DNA from: Actinophytocola xanthii
GTDB taxonomy: Bacteria > Actinomycetota > Actinomycetes > Mycobacteriales > Pseudonocardiaceae
Length of the DNA stretch: 64,000 nucleotides
Assembly: GCF_001921205.1 (NCBI RefSeq)
Contig: NZ_MSIE01000043.1
Location: 54,833-118,832, forward strand
Direction of reading: 5' to 3'
Within the stretch, counting starts at the first letter, position 1. Each line of letters opens with the position of its first letter. The notes beneath the pieces were generated by a model. That model was not told where the DNA came from. It saw only the letters and a list, made by a program, of their open reading frames with translations, and ran no database searches. A program made the position numbers and the translations under genes. Shown piece after piece: positions 35,453 through 43,600 of the stretch.

Positions 35453-35940
35453 CAGCCGCCGTGCGGCAGGGCGACCCGGCCCTGCTCGACACCGACCTCG
35501 CCCGGCGGCTGCTGGCGGCCGACATCCCCGCCCGGCTGGCCTTCGTCGCGCCCGACGGCACGCCCCGGGTCCTGCCGATCAACTTCCTCTGGACCGGGGA
35601 GGAGGTCGTGATGGCCGGGTTCAGGCCCTCGGCCAAGACCCGCGCGCTGCGCGCCCGGCCCGCGGTGGCGCTCACCATCGACACCGCCGGCCCTCCGCCG
35701 GAGGTCCTGTTGGTCCGCGGCCGGGCGGAGATCACCGAGGTCGACGGGGTCGTGCCGGAGTACGAGACGATGATGCGGCGCGGCATGCCGGCCGATCAGG
35801 CCGACGCCTACCTCGGCGAGCTGCGTCGACGCGGCACGCCGATGGAGCGGATCATTGTGCGCCCCGAGTGGGTGGGCGTCCTCGACTTCCAGACCCGGTT
35901 CCCGGCCGCCATGCCCGACTTCCTCACCGAGGCTCCCTGA
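35449..35940 (+). CDS. Pyridoxamine 5'-phosphate oxidase-like FMN-binding protein
   Basis: The 163-residue product has the split beta-barrel of PPOX-class flavoproteins. DIPARLAFVAPDGTPRVLPI and FLWTGEEVVMAGFRPSAKTR carry the typical flavin-phosphate contact, then ALRARPAVALTIDT and RGRAEITEVDGVV. In actinobacteria this class includes F420- or FMN-dependent reductases, and the cofactor cannot be told from sequence alone. It begins at GTG 35449 inside the stop of the SRPBCC gene (GTGA) and is therefore the third gene of the ArsR operon. Substrate unknown. Confidence 0.8.
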   Translation: MTAAVRQGDPALLDTDLARRLLAADIPARLAFVAPDGTPRVLPINFLWTGEEVVMAGFRPSAKTRALRARPAVALTIDTAGPPPEVLLVRGRAEITEVDGVVPEYETMMRRGMPADQADAYLGELRRRGTPMERIIVRPEWVGVLDFQTRFPAAMPDFLTEAP

Positions 35941-35957
35941 TTACCTGTAAATCGCGG

Positions 35958-35963
35958 TAACAT
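35958..35963 (+). promoter_or_regulatory. -10 element, probably for a leaderless hydrolase mRNA
   Basis: TAACAT (TANNNT) is 7 bases before the ATG at 35971. It lies in a small inverted repeat, TTACC (35941-35945) with GGTAA (35956-35960). Confidence 0.45.
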
Positions 35964-35970
35964 CCTCCGC

Positions 35971-36777
35971 ATGTCTCGGCAGCCCATCGAGGTCGCGTTC
36001 GAACGGCGGGGTCAGGGCGACCCGCTGGTCCTGCTGCACGGCATCGGCCACCGCTGGCAGGCCTGGGAGCCGGTGCTCGACCTGCTGGCCGCCCGGCACG
36101 ACGTCATCGCCCTCGACCTGCCCGGGTTCGGCCGCTCCCCGCTGCTGCCCGAGGGTCGCGGCTACGAGATGCCCTCGGCGGTGGCGGCCTGCGCGGAGGT
36201 CTTCGAGGACATGGGGTTGGACCGGCCGCACGTGGCGGGCAACTCGCTGGGCGGGGTGCTCAGCCTGGAGCTCGCCTCGCGCGGCCTGGTCCGCTCGGCG
36301 ACCGCGCTCGCGCCGGCCGGCTTCTGGACCCGCTGGGACCGGGTCTGGGCGCTGGCGGTGCTGCGGATGATCAGGCAGAGCGGCCGGCTGCCCCTCGGCT
36401 CGGCCGTGCTGAGGTGGAAGTACCCCCGCATGGCCGCCGCGAGCCTGCTCTACGGTCGCCCCTCGCGGATGACGGCCGAGACCATGCTCGGCGACCTCGT
36501 CGCCATGGTCGGTGCTCCCGCGTTCGACCTGGTGGCCGCCGCCGGCCGGAACTACGTCTACGCGAGCCCGCCGCCCACCGTCCCCGCGACGGTCGGCTGG
36601 GGGACCCGCGACCGGATCCTCTGGCCGCGGCAGGCCAGACGCGCCGCCGAGGCCCTGCCCCGAGCCAGGCACGTGTGGCTGGACCGCTGCGGGCACGTGC
36701 CGATGGTCGACGACCCGGACCAGGTGGCCGCCCTCATCCTCGCCACCTGCGACGCCGCGTCCCCGGCTGCGGCGTAG
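35971..36777 (+). CDS. Alpha/beta hydrolase
   Basis: The 268-residue product is an alpha/beta-hydrolase fold enzyme: oxyanion segment LVLLHGIGHRWQAWEPVLDL, nucleophile elbow GNSLGGVLSLELASRG (Ser after GN), and Asp in GTRDRILWP. The catalytic His is in RCGHVPMVDDPDQVAALIL. Substrate unknown. The cap region around 140-190 is short and helical. It follows the ArsR operon after 30 bases but has its own -10 box, so it may be transcribed separately. It converges with the coiled-coil gene. Confidence 0.85.
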   Translation: MSRQPIEVAFERRGQGDPLVLLHGIGHRWQAWEPVLDLLAARHDVIALDLPGFGRSPLLPEGRGYEMPSAVAACAEVFEDMGLDRPHVAGNSLGGVLSLELASRGLVRSATALAPAGFWTRWDRVWALAVLRMIRQSGRLPLGSAVLRWKYPRMAAASLLYGRPSRMTAETMLGDLVAMVGAPAFDLVAAAGRNYVYASPPPTVPATVGWGTRDRILWPRQARRAAEALPRARHVWLDRCGHVPMVDDPDQVAALILATCDAASPAAA

Positions 36778-36893
36778 GCAGGTACGTACAGCCCTCGATC
36801 GCGGTCTTCGCGCCAGCTCGCCCCGAGTACAACCCGGTTGTCGACGGGACTGCGGGACACGTCCTGGCTTGACCGCGTCGCGCCGGTCGGGTG

Positions 36894-37811
36894 TCAGCGC
36901 TTGGCCGGGTGGGACCGCTTGGCGCGAGGCGGCGGGACGGTCCGTTTGGTGGCGGCGTTCGTGGTCGGCCCGGCTCCGGCCGGGTCGGGCATCGTCAGCC
37001 GCTCGTCCGGGTCGTGCTCCTTCTCCAGGTCCGAGGGCTCCAGGAGGGCGGCGCTGCGTTCGAGCAGCTGCTGGGTGCCGCGCAGCCGCTCGGAGAGCTG
37101 GCTGCGCACCTCGGTCAACCGGGTCACCTGCTCGGTCACCGACTCCACCCGGCGCCGGGCCTCCTCGTCCGCCGCCCGCAGCTTCTCGCCGACCTCCCGC
37201 TCGCACGCCGTTCGCCTGGCCTCCAGCTCGCGGGTCAGCGCCTCGCGCTTCGACGTGATCGACTCGGAGAACTCGCGGTCGATGCGGATGCGGTCGCGTT
37301 CCGCCTCGGCGTCGAGCTCGCGGCGGCGGCGCTCGGCGACGGTCGTCAGCTCCTCGGCCTGGGCCTGCGCGGTACTCATGATCGACGTGTGGCTCGCGGT
37401 CAGCTGGCGGTGCTGCTCGTCGAGTTCGGTGAGCAGGGCTCGGTACCGGTCACGCAGCGCGGCCGATGCCTGCTCCGCCGCCGACCAGGTGTCCTCCGCC
37501 GCGGCCTTCGCCCGGGCGGTGATCTCGGCGGCCTGCGCCTTCGCGACCTCGACCATCCGCTCGCTGTCGGCGCCTTCTGGAGTGCCCAACGAGTCCAGCC
37601 GTTCGGTCAGCGCCGTGATCTCCCGCCGGGCGATCTCCAGCTCACCCTGGAGCTCGGCGGCCTGCGCCTGTGCCTCGAGCCGGTCGGCCTCGGCCCGCTC
37701 GATCCGCTCCAGCAGCTCCGCCACGTGCTCGCGCACCGCGGTGCGGTCGAAGCCGTGGCGAACAACGGCGAAGCTGACCTCGTCGGGGTCACGATCATCG
37801 GCGGCGCCCAT
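36894..37811 (-). CDS. DivIVA-like coiled-coil protein
   Basis: The 305-residue product begins with VSFAVVRHGFDRTAVREHVA, which resembles the short N-terminal DivIVA-domain motif (a hydrophobic patch then GF/YDxxxV). Nearly the whole remaining protein, residues 35-265, is heptad-rich coiled coil (AELLERIERAEADRLEAQAQ and AEELTTVAERRRRELDAEAE). It ends in a basic, Pro/Lys-rich tail. In actinobacteria such proteins act in polar growth or as filament-forming cytoskeletal elements, but it is not the main DivIVA (Wag31), which sits next to division genes. A gap of 116 bases separates its end from the hydrolase stop; I see no clear terminator there. Confidence 0.75.
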   Translation of the reverse strand: MGAADDRDPDEVSFAVVRHGFDRTAVREHVAELLERIERAEADRLEAQAQAAELQGELEIARREITALTERLDSLGTPEGADSERMVEVAKAQAAEITARAKAAAEDTWSAAEQASAALRDRYRALLTELDEQHRQLTASHTSIMSTAQAQAEELTTVAERRRRELDAEAERDRIRIDREFSESITSKREALTRELEARRTACEREVGEKLRAADEEARRRVESVTEQVTRLTEVRSQLSERLRGTQQLLERSAALLEPSDLEKEHDPDERLTMPDPAGAGPTTNAATKRTVPPPRAKRSHPAKR

Positions 37812-37881
37812 GAGGTGACCGTACTCGGCACGCTACCGGCCGCAACAGTTCCTCTTCCCGTTCAGTCCGCAGTGGACTGCG

Positions 37882-39879
37882 TCACCAGTGGAAGCCGCGG
37901 GTCAGCCGGGCGAGCGCGGTGGCGGCCGCGCCGAGGTGCCGCTCGCCCTTCCCGATCTTGACCCGGCCGTCGCCACCGGCCGCCGTGGAGTCGGGGAAGA
38001 TCCGGTACCCCTGGTAGGCGATCGCGTCCACCAGACCCGGCGCCACGCTGTAGGCGGCCGAGATCATCCGTCCGGTCGGCGTGCCGAGCTGCTTGGGCCG
38101 CCTGACCAACGCCTCCAGCACCATCTCCGCGGCCTGGTCCGGCGACTTGGCCGGGAAGGCGTCGTAGATCTTGGTGGGCCGGATCATCGGCGTGCGCACC
38201 AGCGGCATGTGCACGGTCGTGAACGTGATGCCGGCGCCGTGCGTCTCGGTGGCGACGATCTTGCTGAAGTAGTCCAGCGCCGCCTTGGACGCGACGTAGG
38301 CCGAGAACCGCGGCGCGATGCCCTGCACCCCGATCGAGGACACGTTGACGATGTGCCCGAACCGTCGCTCGATCATGTGCGGCAGCAGCGCGAGGATCAG
38401 CCGCACCGCGGCGAAGTAGTTGATCGCCATCGCCCGCTCGTAGTCGTGCATGCGGTCGTAGGACAGCTGTACCGAGCGCCGGATCGACCGGCCCGCGTTG
38501 TTCACCAACATGTCGACACCCGGCTGCTCGACGAGCATCCGCTCGACGACCTTGGCCACCGACTCGTCGTCGGTCAGGTCGCACGGGTAGACGAAGGCCT
38601 GCCCGCCCGCGGCCGCGATCTCCGCGCGGACCTCCTCCAGCTCCGCCTGCCGGCGGGCGACCAGCAGCGGCACCGCGCCCGCCTCGGCCACCTTCAGCGC
38701 GGCCGCCCGGCCGATCCCCGAGGACGCGCCGGTGATGACCACCCGCCGCCCCTCGAGCGAGCCGCGTCGTCCGCCGTGCCGGCGCGCCCGGAACGGGTCG
38801 AGGTGTTCGCGCCAGTAGCGCCACAGCACGTCCGCGTACTCCTCGAGCGGCGGCACGTCGACGCCGCTGTCGGCCAGAGCGAGGCGGGTGGCCGTCGAGT
38901 CGAAGCGGGGCTGGAAGGTCAGTGTCGACAGCAGGATCGGCGGGATGCCGAACCGGTCGAGCACGGCGTCGCGGGCGATCGTGACCCCCGGCAGGTGCTC
39001 GGCCAGCTTGGCCATACCGATCAGCGGCTGGGACAGGCGGTGGTTGAGCTCGGCGGCCGCCAGCGGCGCGCCGGCGGCTCGGGCGAACGCGTCGTACACC
39101 TGGCGCACCGACTGCGGCTCCGGGCTGACCAGGTGGAACGCCCGCCCGTCCAGGCCGGGCGCGGTGACCAGGTGCGCCATCGCCGCCGCCACGTAGTCGA
39201 CCGGCACGATGTTGGTGTCCCCGATGTCGGGGAACACCAGCGGCACGTTCGGCAGCCCGCGGAGCCGGCTGAGCGCGGCGAAGAAGTAGTACGGCCCGTC
39301 GATCTTGTCCATCTCACCGGTGACCGAGCTCCCGACCACGATCGCCGGACGGTACACCCGCCACGGCACGTCGGTCTGGGTGCGCACCAGCCGCTCGGAC
39401 TCGAACTTCGTCCGGTGGTAAGGGGTGACCAGCCGCTGGCCGGTGTCGAACATGGCCTCGGTGTACCGGCCCCGGTGGTCGCCGGCCACGGCCACCGACG
39501 ACACGTGGTGCAGGCACCCGGCCTGGATCGTCCTGGCCAGGTCGATCACGTGCCGCGTGCCCTCGACGTTGGCCGCGATGCTGGCGTCGTCGTCCGCGGC
39601 GATGTCGTAGAGCGCGGCCAGGTGCACGAGGTGGTCGACGGCGCCGGCCAGCTCGGCGAGCTGCTCCGCGCCCACCCCGAGTTCCGGCTCACGCACGTCG
39701 CCGAACACGGTGCGGGTCTTCGCCACGTTCGGCCACCCCCGCGACGCGGCGGCCAACCGGTCCTGCGAGCGCTCGCGGACCAGCAGCCACACCCGCTCGG
39801 TGTCCTCGCGCTCGAGCAGCTCGGCGACGAGGTGCCGGCCGATGAGTCCGGTGGCCCCGGTGACCAGGTAGGTGGTCAT
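37882..39879 (-). CDS. Two-domain fatty acyl-CoA reductase-like SDR protein (AcrA1-like)
   Basis: The 665-residue product fuses two Rossmann modules. Residues 1-370 form an extended SDR/NAD-binding-4 reductase: YLVTGATGLIGRHLVAELLE and HHVSSVAVAGDHRGRYTEAM, with Tyr-x-x-x-Lys in YHRTKFESERLV. Residues about 385-650 form a classical SDR with VVITGASSGIGRAAALKVAE, LVNNAGRSIRRS and YVASKAALDYFSK. The same order occurs in mycobacterial AcrA1 (Rv3391), described as having acyl-CoA reductase activity and linked to wax ester or lipid reduction. By analogy it may reduce fatty acyl-CoA to aldehyde and alcohol. ATG 39879 follows a GGAAGGGA. Confidence 0.85.
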   Translation of the reverse strand: MTTYLVTGATGLIGRHLVAELLEREDTERVWLLVRERSQDRLAAASRGWPNVAKTRTVFGDVREPELGVGAEQLAELAGAVDHLVHLAALYDIAADDDASIAANVEGTRHVIDLARTIQAGCLHHVSSVAVAGDHRGRYTEAMFDTGQRLVTPYHRTKFESERLVRTQTDVPWRVYRPAIVVGSSVTGEMDKIDGPYYFFAALSRLRGLPNVPLVFPDIGDTNIVPVDYVAAAMAHLVTAPGLDGRAFHLVSPEPQSVRQVYDAFARAAGAPLAAAELNHRLSQPLIGMAKLAEHLPGVTIARDAVLDRFGIPPILLSTLTFQPRFDSTATRLALADSGVDVPPLEEYADVLWRYWREHLDPFRARRHGGRRGSLEGRRVVITGASSGIGRAAALKVAEAGAVPLLVARRQAELEEVRAEIAAAGGQAFVYPCDLTDDESVAKVVERMLVEQPGVDMLVNNAGRSIRRSVQLSYDRMHDYERAMAINYFAAVRLILALLPHMIERRFGHIVNVSSIGVQGIAPRFSAYVASKAALDYFSKIVATETHGAGITFTTVHMPLVRTPMIRPTKIYDAFPAKSPDQAAEMVLEALVRRPKQLGTPTGRMISAAYSVAPGLVDAIAYQGYRIFPDSTAAGGDGRVKIGKGERHLGAAATALARLTRGFHW

Positions 39880-39955
39880 TGCCCGTCCCTTCCGTACGCG
39901 TGCCGGTGCCAGCATTCCACGCCGGGGCCGGGCCGACCGCCGATCCCGCGGCCGG

Positions 39956-41071
39956 TCAGCTCACCTGCGCCGCAGGCAGGTCGCGGAACCGGCGGAGCAC
40001 CTCGGGGTCCTGCAGCTCCATCCACTCGACGACCTGGCTGTAGGTGGCGCACACGGTCTGGTCGCGGACGCACACCTCGGCCATGAACTGCTCCACCGCG
40101 CGGCTGAACGCCCCGCCCGACCAGTCGTTGAAGTGGGTGGCGATGGTGAGCGGGGCCCGGTTGGTGTTCCGCGCGGCCTGGTACGCGGCGCGGTAGGTGT
40201 CCAGGGTCGCCTCGGTGAGCTCCGCGTCACGCGAGGGGTCCTCCTGGGCGCCGTTGAGCGCGTACCAGAGGTCGTAGTCCTGCATGAGGACCTTCTCGCC
40301 GTCGAGCGCCGGCACCCGCACGATCGGCACGGGGAACTCCCAGATCCCCTGCTGGCGGGCGGGCCAGGCGATGCCGTCGGAGGTGCGGCTGGAGTCGTAG
40401 GTCAACCCGTGCGCGGCGAGCACGGGTGCGAGCGCGTCGAGCTCGCCCTCCAGGCAGGGGGTGCGCCCGCCCCTGATGTCGTCCTCGTCGACCAGCAGAC
40501 CGTGTTCGGCGGCGCGGCGGACGAACGTGAGGAACTGGCCGAGCTCGGCCTCCCACTGGGCCCTGGTCCAGCTCGCCGCGCTCGGCTCGTTTCCGCGGCA
40601 GAAGTGGCCGTTGTAATGGGTGCCGATCTCGTGCCCGGCCGCCAGGGCCGCGTTGAGGTCCTCGATGCGCACGGCCACCTGGTCGTCGGAGCCGCCGAAG
40701 CTGATCGCGGCCCGCCCGCGCTCGTGCCCGGGGCCGGTGTACTGCCCGCGCCGGTCGTCGGGCAGGAGGTAGATCCCGGTGAGGAAGCCGGTGACGCGGG
40801 CACCCGAGCGCTTCGCCAGCGGCAGGAAGCGCTGCCAGTGCGGGTGCGAGCCGGCGCCGTCGAAGGAGAACAGGACGAACTGGGGCGGCTTCTCGCCGGC
40901 GGCGAGCTTGCGCATCCAGGAGGGCCGGGTGCCGGTGTCCGCGGCGAGCGGGTCGGTGTCGTCGTGCCAGACCGGCCCCATCGTGCCGAGGCCGACGAGG
41001 ATCAGGAAGGTGAGCGTGAGCGCGACGCCGAAGGCGATCGGTTCCCAGCGACGTCCCGCCGCCGTCCTCAT
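39956..41071 (-). CDS. Membrane-anchored polysaccharide deacetylase-like protein
   Basis: The 371-residue product has one N-terminal helix (PIAFGVALTLTFLILVGLGT) and an extracytoplasmic domain with carbohydrate-esterase-4 features: FVLFSFDGAGSHPHWQRFL where the family has the metal-binding TFDDG, and GHEIGTHYNGHFCRG with the HxxxH pattern. The first motif has a single Asp (FDGAG), so metal binding and catalysis are uncertain. The rest is rich in conserved-looking aromatic residues (MQDYDLWYALNGAQ). It could be an inactive or altered deacetylase acting at the wall. GGGGAGGA precedes the ATG, with a TAGCCT further upstream (41104-41099). Confidence 0.7.
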   Translation of the reverse strand: MRTAAGRRWEPIAFGVALTLTFLILVGLGTMGPVWHDDTDPLAADTGTRPSWMRKLAAGEKPPQFVLFSFDGAGSHPHWQRFLPLAKRSGARVTGFLTGIYLLPDDRRGQYTGPGHERGRAAISFGGSDDQVAVRIEDLNAALAAGHEIGTHYNGHFCRGNEPSAASWTRAQWEAELGQFLTFVRRAAEHGLLVDEDDIRGGRTPCLEGELDALAPVLAAHGLTYDSSRTSDGIAWPARQQGIWEFPVPIVRVPALDGEKVLMQDYDLWYALNGAQEDPSRDAELTEATLDTYRAAYQAARNTNRAPLTIATHFNDWSGGAFSRAVEQFMAEVCVRDQTVCATYSQVVEWMELQDPEVLRRFRDLPAAQVS

Positions 41072-41252
41072 GCGTCCTCCCCCTGTCGCCGTGAGTAGAG
41101 GCTAGGCGAGGGTAGTAGCCGGGACGGGGGACGCTGGGCCGGGTGGGGCGGTCACGATTTGGTGAGAACCCGAGCCGGCTGTGTCGCACGGTCTAGTGTG
41201 GGCCGCGTCGTGCGGGTTTCCCGGGTTGCCGCTGGGCGGCTCCGCCGCTAGA

Positions 41253-41270
41253 GGTAAAGTTGACTTTACC
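41253..41270. promoter_or_regulatory. Inverted repeat before the BI-1 gene
   Basis: GGTAAAGT-TG-ACTTTACC has perfect 8-base arms around a 2-base centre and contains TTGACT (41260-41265), a good -35. It lies 70 bases before the BI-1 start in a 268-base gap. It looks like a repressor operator; the regulator is unknown. Confidence 0.5.
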
Positions 41271-41339
41271 CATCGGGAACTCACCGGCGTGGTTCGGCGT
41301 TGAATCCGGTGCAGGAGCCATCAGGCCCAGGAGGAACAG

Positions 41340-42143
41340 GTGCGTTCAACCAGTAATCCCGCGTTCCGGAACCTGCCGCAGGGCGGGTTCGGCGGCGGCT
41401 ACGCGGGCTTCCAGACCCAGCCGCAGGCGAACATGCCGGGATACGGCGGCTACCAGGCCCCGCCGACCACGGGTGATCGCCCCATGACGGTCGACGACGT
41501 GGTCACCAAGACCGCGGCGACCCTCGGCCTCGCACTCATCACCGGCATCATCACCGCCGTCGCCGTGCTGAGCGAGACCATCAGCCCGTTCCCGCCGATG
41601 ATCGGCGGGATGATCGTCGGCCTGGTCCTGTCGCTGGTCATCATCTTCAAGAAGACGCCGAACGCGGGGCTCGTCCTGCTGTACTCGGCGGCCGAGGGCG
41701 TGTTCCTCGGCGCGGTCACCGGCGTGTTCGAGATGTTCATCGAGGGCATCGCCCTCCAGGCGATCCTCGGCACCGCGCTGGTGTTCATCACGATGCTCGT
41801 CGTCTACAAGACCGGCGCGGTCAAGGTCACGCCCAAGCTGACCCGCTGGATCATCGGCGCCACGGTCGGCGCGGCCGGCCTGATGCTGATCAACCTGGTG
41901 CTCGCGCTGTTCGGCGTGAACATGGGCATCCGCGACGGCAGCCCGATCGCCATCATCGTGAGCCTGCTGTTCATCGGCATCGCGGCGTTCAACTTCCTGT
42001 TGGACTTCGACATGGCCGACCAGATGATCCGCACCGGGACCCCGTCGAAGTACGCCTGGTACGTCGCCTTCGGTCTGATGACCACGCTGGTCTGGCTGTA
42101 CCTCGAGATCCTTCGACTGCTGGCCTACTTCCAGAGCGAGTGA
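41340..42143 (+). CDS. Bax inhibitor-1/YccA family membrane protein
   Basis: The 267-residue product has a 45-residue Gly/Gln/Pro-rich cytosolic start and then seven predicted helices (for example AATLGLALITGIITAVAVLS and PPMIGGMIVGLVLSLVIIFK). The family signature is FNFLLDFDMADQMIRTGTPS with its two acidic pore residues, followed by WLYLEILRLLAYF at the end. BI-1 proteins are pH-sensitive calcium leak channels, and bacterial ones are thought to have stress-related roles. GTG 41340 is fixed by AGGAGG five bases upstream. A very strong terminator follows the stop. Confidence 0.9.
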   Translation: MRSTSNPAFRNLPQGGFGGGYAGFQTQPQANMPGYGGYQAPPTTGDRPMTVDDVVTKTAATLGLALITGIITAVAVLSETISPFPPMIGGMIVGLVLSLVIIFKKTPNAGLVLLYSAAEGVFLGAVTGVFEMFIEGIALQAILGTALVFITMLVVYKTGAVKVTPKLTRWIIGATVGAAGLMLINLVLALFGVNMGIRDGSPIAIIVSLLFIGIAAFNFLLDFDMADQMIRTGTPSKYAWYVAFGLMTTLVWLYLEILRLLAYFQSE

Positions 42144-42156
42144 GGTCTTTCCCCAG

Positions 42157-42193
42157 GGAAGGGGCGTCCGGCCGCTGGCCGGGCGCCCCTTCC
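42157..42193 (+). terminator. Strong terminator after the BI-1 gene
   Basis: A 17-base-pair stem (42157-42173 with 42177-42193, core GAAGGGGCGTCCGGCC) with one G-U pair and a 3-base loop, 13 bases after the stop. Confidence 0.8.
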
Positions 42194-42348
42194 GGCTGTA
42201 GAGGGTCGAACCGCCGCTCCCACCTCGGGCCAGCTCGTCCGAAGCCGGAGCAGGACCGCCCGGTCGGGAGTGGCATCACCCGGTCGGGGAACAAACAAAG
42301 GCCCGAGCCCACCCGCACGGCGCGTCTCATTGCTGAACTCACACAGTC

Positions 42349-42386
42349 GGCCCCCGCTACCACCCCATCCGGTGGCGGCGGGGGCC
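42349..42386. other. Large hairpin in the region before nuoA
   Basis: GGCCCCCGCTACCACC and GGTGGCGGCGGGGGCC form a 16-position stem with one G-U pair, one mismatch and a 6-base loop. It has no U-tract on either side. It lies in the otherwise gene-free 42194-42477 stretch, where I see no ORF with coding character. It may end antisense transcription or be part of a small RNA. Confidence 0.4.
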
Positions 42387-42477
42387 GTGCGGTGCGGGTG
42401 GGGTGAACTTCCCACACACTCAAGGGGTAGCTGCTCGCGCGGCGCGAAACCTCGGGTCCTACACTCGAACATGAACC

Positions 42478-42495
42478 TTGTGAAGGTATTCACGA
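42478..42495. promoter_or_regulatory. Rex-type operator 1 before nuoA
   Basis: TTGTGAA-GGTA-TTCACGA matches the Rex operator consensus TTGTGAA-N4-TTCACAA at 13 of 14 arm positions. Rex is the NADH/NAD+-sensing repressor that controls nuo and other respiratory genes in actinobacteria such as Streptomyces. TACACT at 42460-42465 is a possible -10, which would put the site just after the transcription start. Confidence 0.75.
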
Positions 42496-42501
42496 GGTCG
42501 C

Positions 42502-42519
42502 TTGTGAAGATTTTCACAA
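42502..42519. promoter_or_regulatory. Rex-type operator 2 before nuoA
   Basis: TTGTGAA-GATT-TTCACAA matches the Rex consensus perfectly, and the inverted repeat extends outward to 14-base arms (42495-42526). It is 24 bases centre-to-centre from operator 1. Two adjacent sites would allow cooperative repression of nuo when NADH is low. Confidence 0.8.
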
Positions 42520-42532
42520 GCGACCTGGCCGA

Positions 42533-42551
42533 TCAGGTTAGGTCTGCCTAA
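42533..42551. promoter_or_regulatory. Possible iron box (IdeR/DtxR type) before nuoA
   Basis: TCAGGTTAGGTCTGCCTAA agrees with the 19-base IdeR/DtxR consensus (TTAGGTTAGGCTAACCTAA) at 14 positions. The sequence also forms GGTTAGG-TCTG-CCTAACC, a perfect 7-base inverted repeat with wider spacing than a normal iron box, so another factor is possible. It lies 64 bases before the nuoA start, and AAAGGA (42602-42607) is the ribosome binding site. Confidence 0.4.
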
Positions 42552-42614
42552 CCGGCGGCGACGCGATGCCCACCCCATAGGGTGCCCGACTGAGGAGCGG
42601 GAAAGGACGGCGAC

Positions 42615-43037
42615 GTGCCAGTACTCCAAGCTGTGAGCACATCTGTAGCACAGAACGAGAACGTCTCGGCGGGGTTGGGAAGTTACCTCCCGCTGTTTCT
42701 GCTCTTCGTTCTCGCGGCGGCGTTCGCGGTGTTCTCGGCCCTGCTCGGCCCGTTGGTCGGCCCGCGGCGCTACAACCGGGCGAAGTTCGAGGCCTACGAG
42801 TGTGGCATCGAGCCCTCGCCCCAGCCGGTGATCGGCGGCGGGCGCGTCCCGGTGGCCTACTACCTCACCGCGATGCTGTTCATCCTCTTCGACATCGAGA
42901 TGGTGTTCCTGTACCCCTTCGCCGTCTCCGCCGACGCGCTCGGCTTCTTCGGGCTGGTGGAGATCGTGCTGTTCATCGCGACCCTCGGCTTCGCGTACGC
43001 CTACGTCTGGCGGCGCGGCGGCCTCGACTGGAACTGA
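42615..43037 (+). CDS. nuoA: NADH-quinone oxidoreductase subunit A
   Basis: NuoA is a small membrane subunit at the junction of the quinone site and the proton channels of NDH-1. The 140-residue product has three helices ([56 protein letters not shown]). The conserved loop [14 protein letters not shown] carries the Cys known to respond to active/deactive state in homologues. GTG 42615 follows AAAGGA at 7 bases. It is the first gene of a 14-gene operon in which all neighbours overlap or lie within 15 bases. Confidence 0.96.
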   Translation: MPVLQAVSTSVAQNENVSAGLGSYLPLFLLFVLAAAFAVFSALLGPLVGPRRYNRAKFEAYECGIEPSPQPVIGGGRVPVAYYLTAMLFILFDIEMVFLYPFAVSADALGFFGLVEIVLFIATLGFAYAYVWRRGGLDWN

Positions 43038-43051
43038 CGGAGGCGATCGAC

Positions 43052-43600
43052 ATGGGTCTCGAAGAGCGACTCCCGAACGGCATCCTCTTGGCCAGCCTGG
43101 AGAAGCTGGTCAACTGGGGGCGCAAGAACTCCCTGTGGCCGGCCACCTTCGGCCTGGCCTGCTGCGCCATCGAGATGATGACGACCGGCGGCCCGCGCTA
43201 CGACATCGCGCGGTTCGGCATGGAGCGGTTCAGCGCCACCCCCCGACAGGCCGACCTGATGATCGTGGCCGGTCGGGTCACCAACAAGATGGCCCCGGTG
43301 CTGCGGCAGATCTACGACCAGATGGCCGAGCCCAAGTGGGTCCTCGCCATGGGCGTCTGCGCCTCCTCCGGCGGCATGTTCAACAACTACGCGGTCGTCC
43401 AGGGCGTCGACCACGTGGTCCCGGTGGACATGTACCTGCCCGGCTGCCCGCCGCGGCCGGAGATGCTGCTCGACTCCATCCTCAAGCTGCACGCGAAGAT
43501 CCAGGACGAGCCGATCAACGCCAAGCGCGCCGCGCTGCGCGCCGAGCGCGGTGACCGCACCGAGCTGGTCGCGTCCTCCGTCAAGTTTGCGAAGAAGTGA
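43052..43600 (+). CDS. nuoB: NADH-quinone oxidoreductase subunit B
   Basis: NuoB carries the terminal [4Fe-4S] cluster N2 that reduces menaquinone. The 182-residue product has all four ligands: the tandem Cys37-Cys38 ([11 protein letters not shown]), Cys103 ([10 protein letters not shown]) and Cys132 (PGCPPRPE). ATG 43052 has GGAGG upstream, and the longer frame before it overlaps nuoA and is not coding. The C-terminal 30 residues are basic and variable ([15 protein letters not shown]). Its stop overlaps nuoC (GTGA at 43597). Confidence 0.97.
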   Translation: MGLEERLPNGILLASLEKLVNWGRKNSLWPATFGLACCAIEMMTTGGPRYDIARFGMERFSATPRQADLMIVAGRVTNKMAPVLRQIYDQMAEPKWVLAMGVCASSGGMFNNYAVVQGVDHVVPVDMYLPGCPPRPEMLLDSILKLHAKIQDEPINAKRAALRAERGDRTELVASSVKFAKK

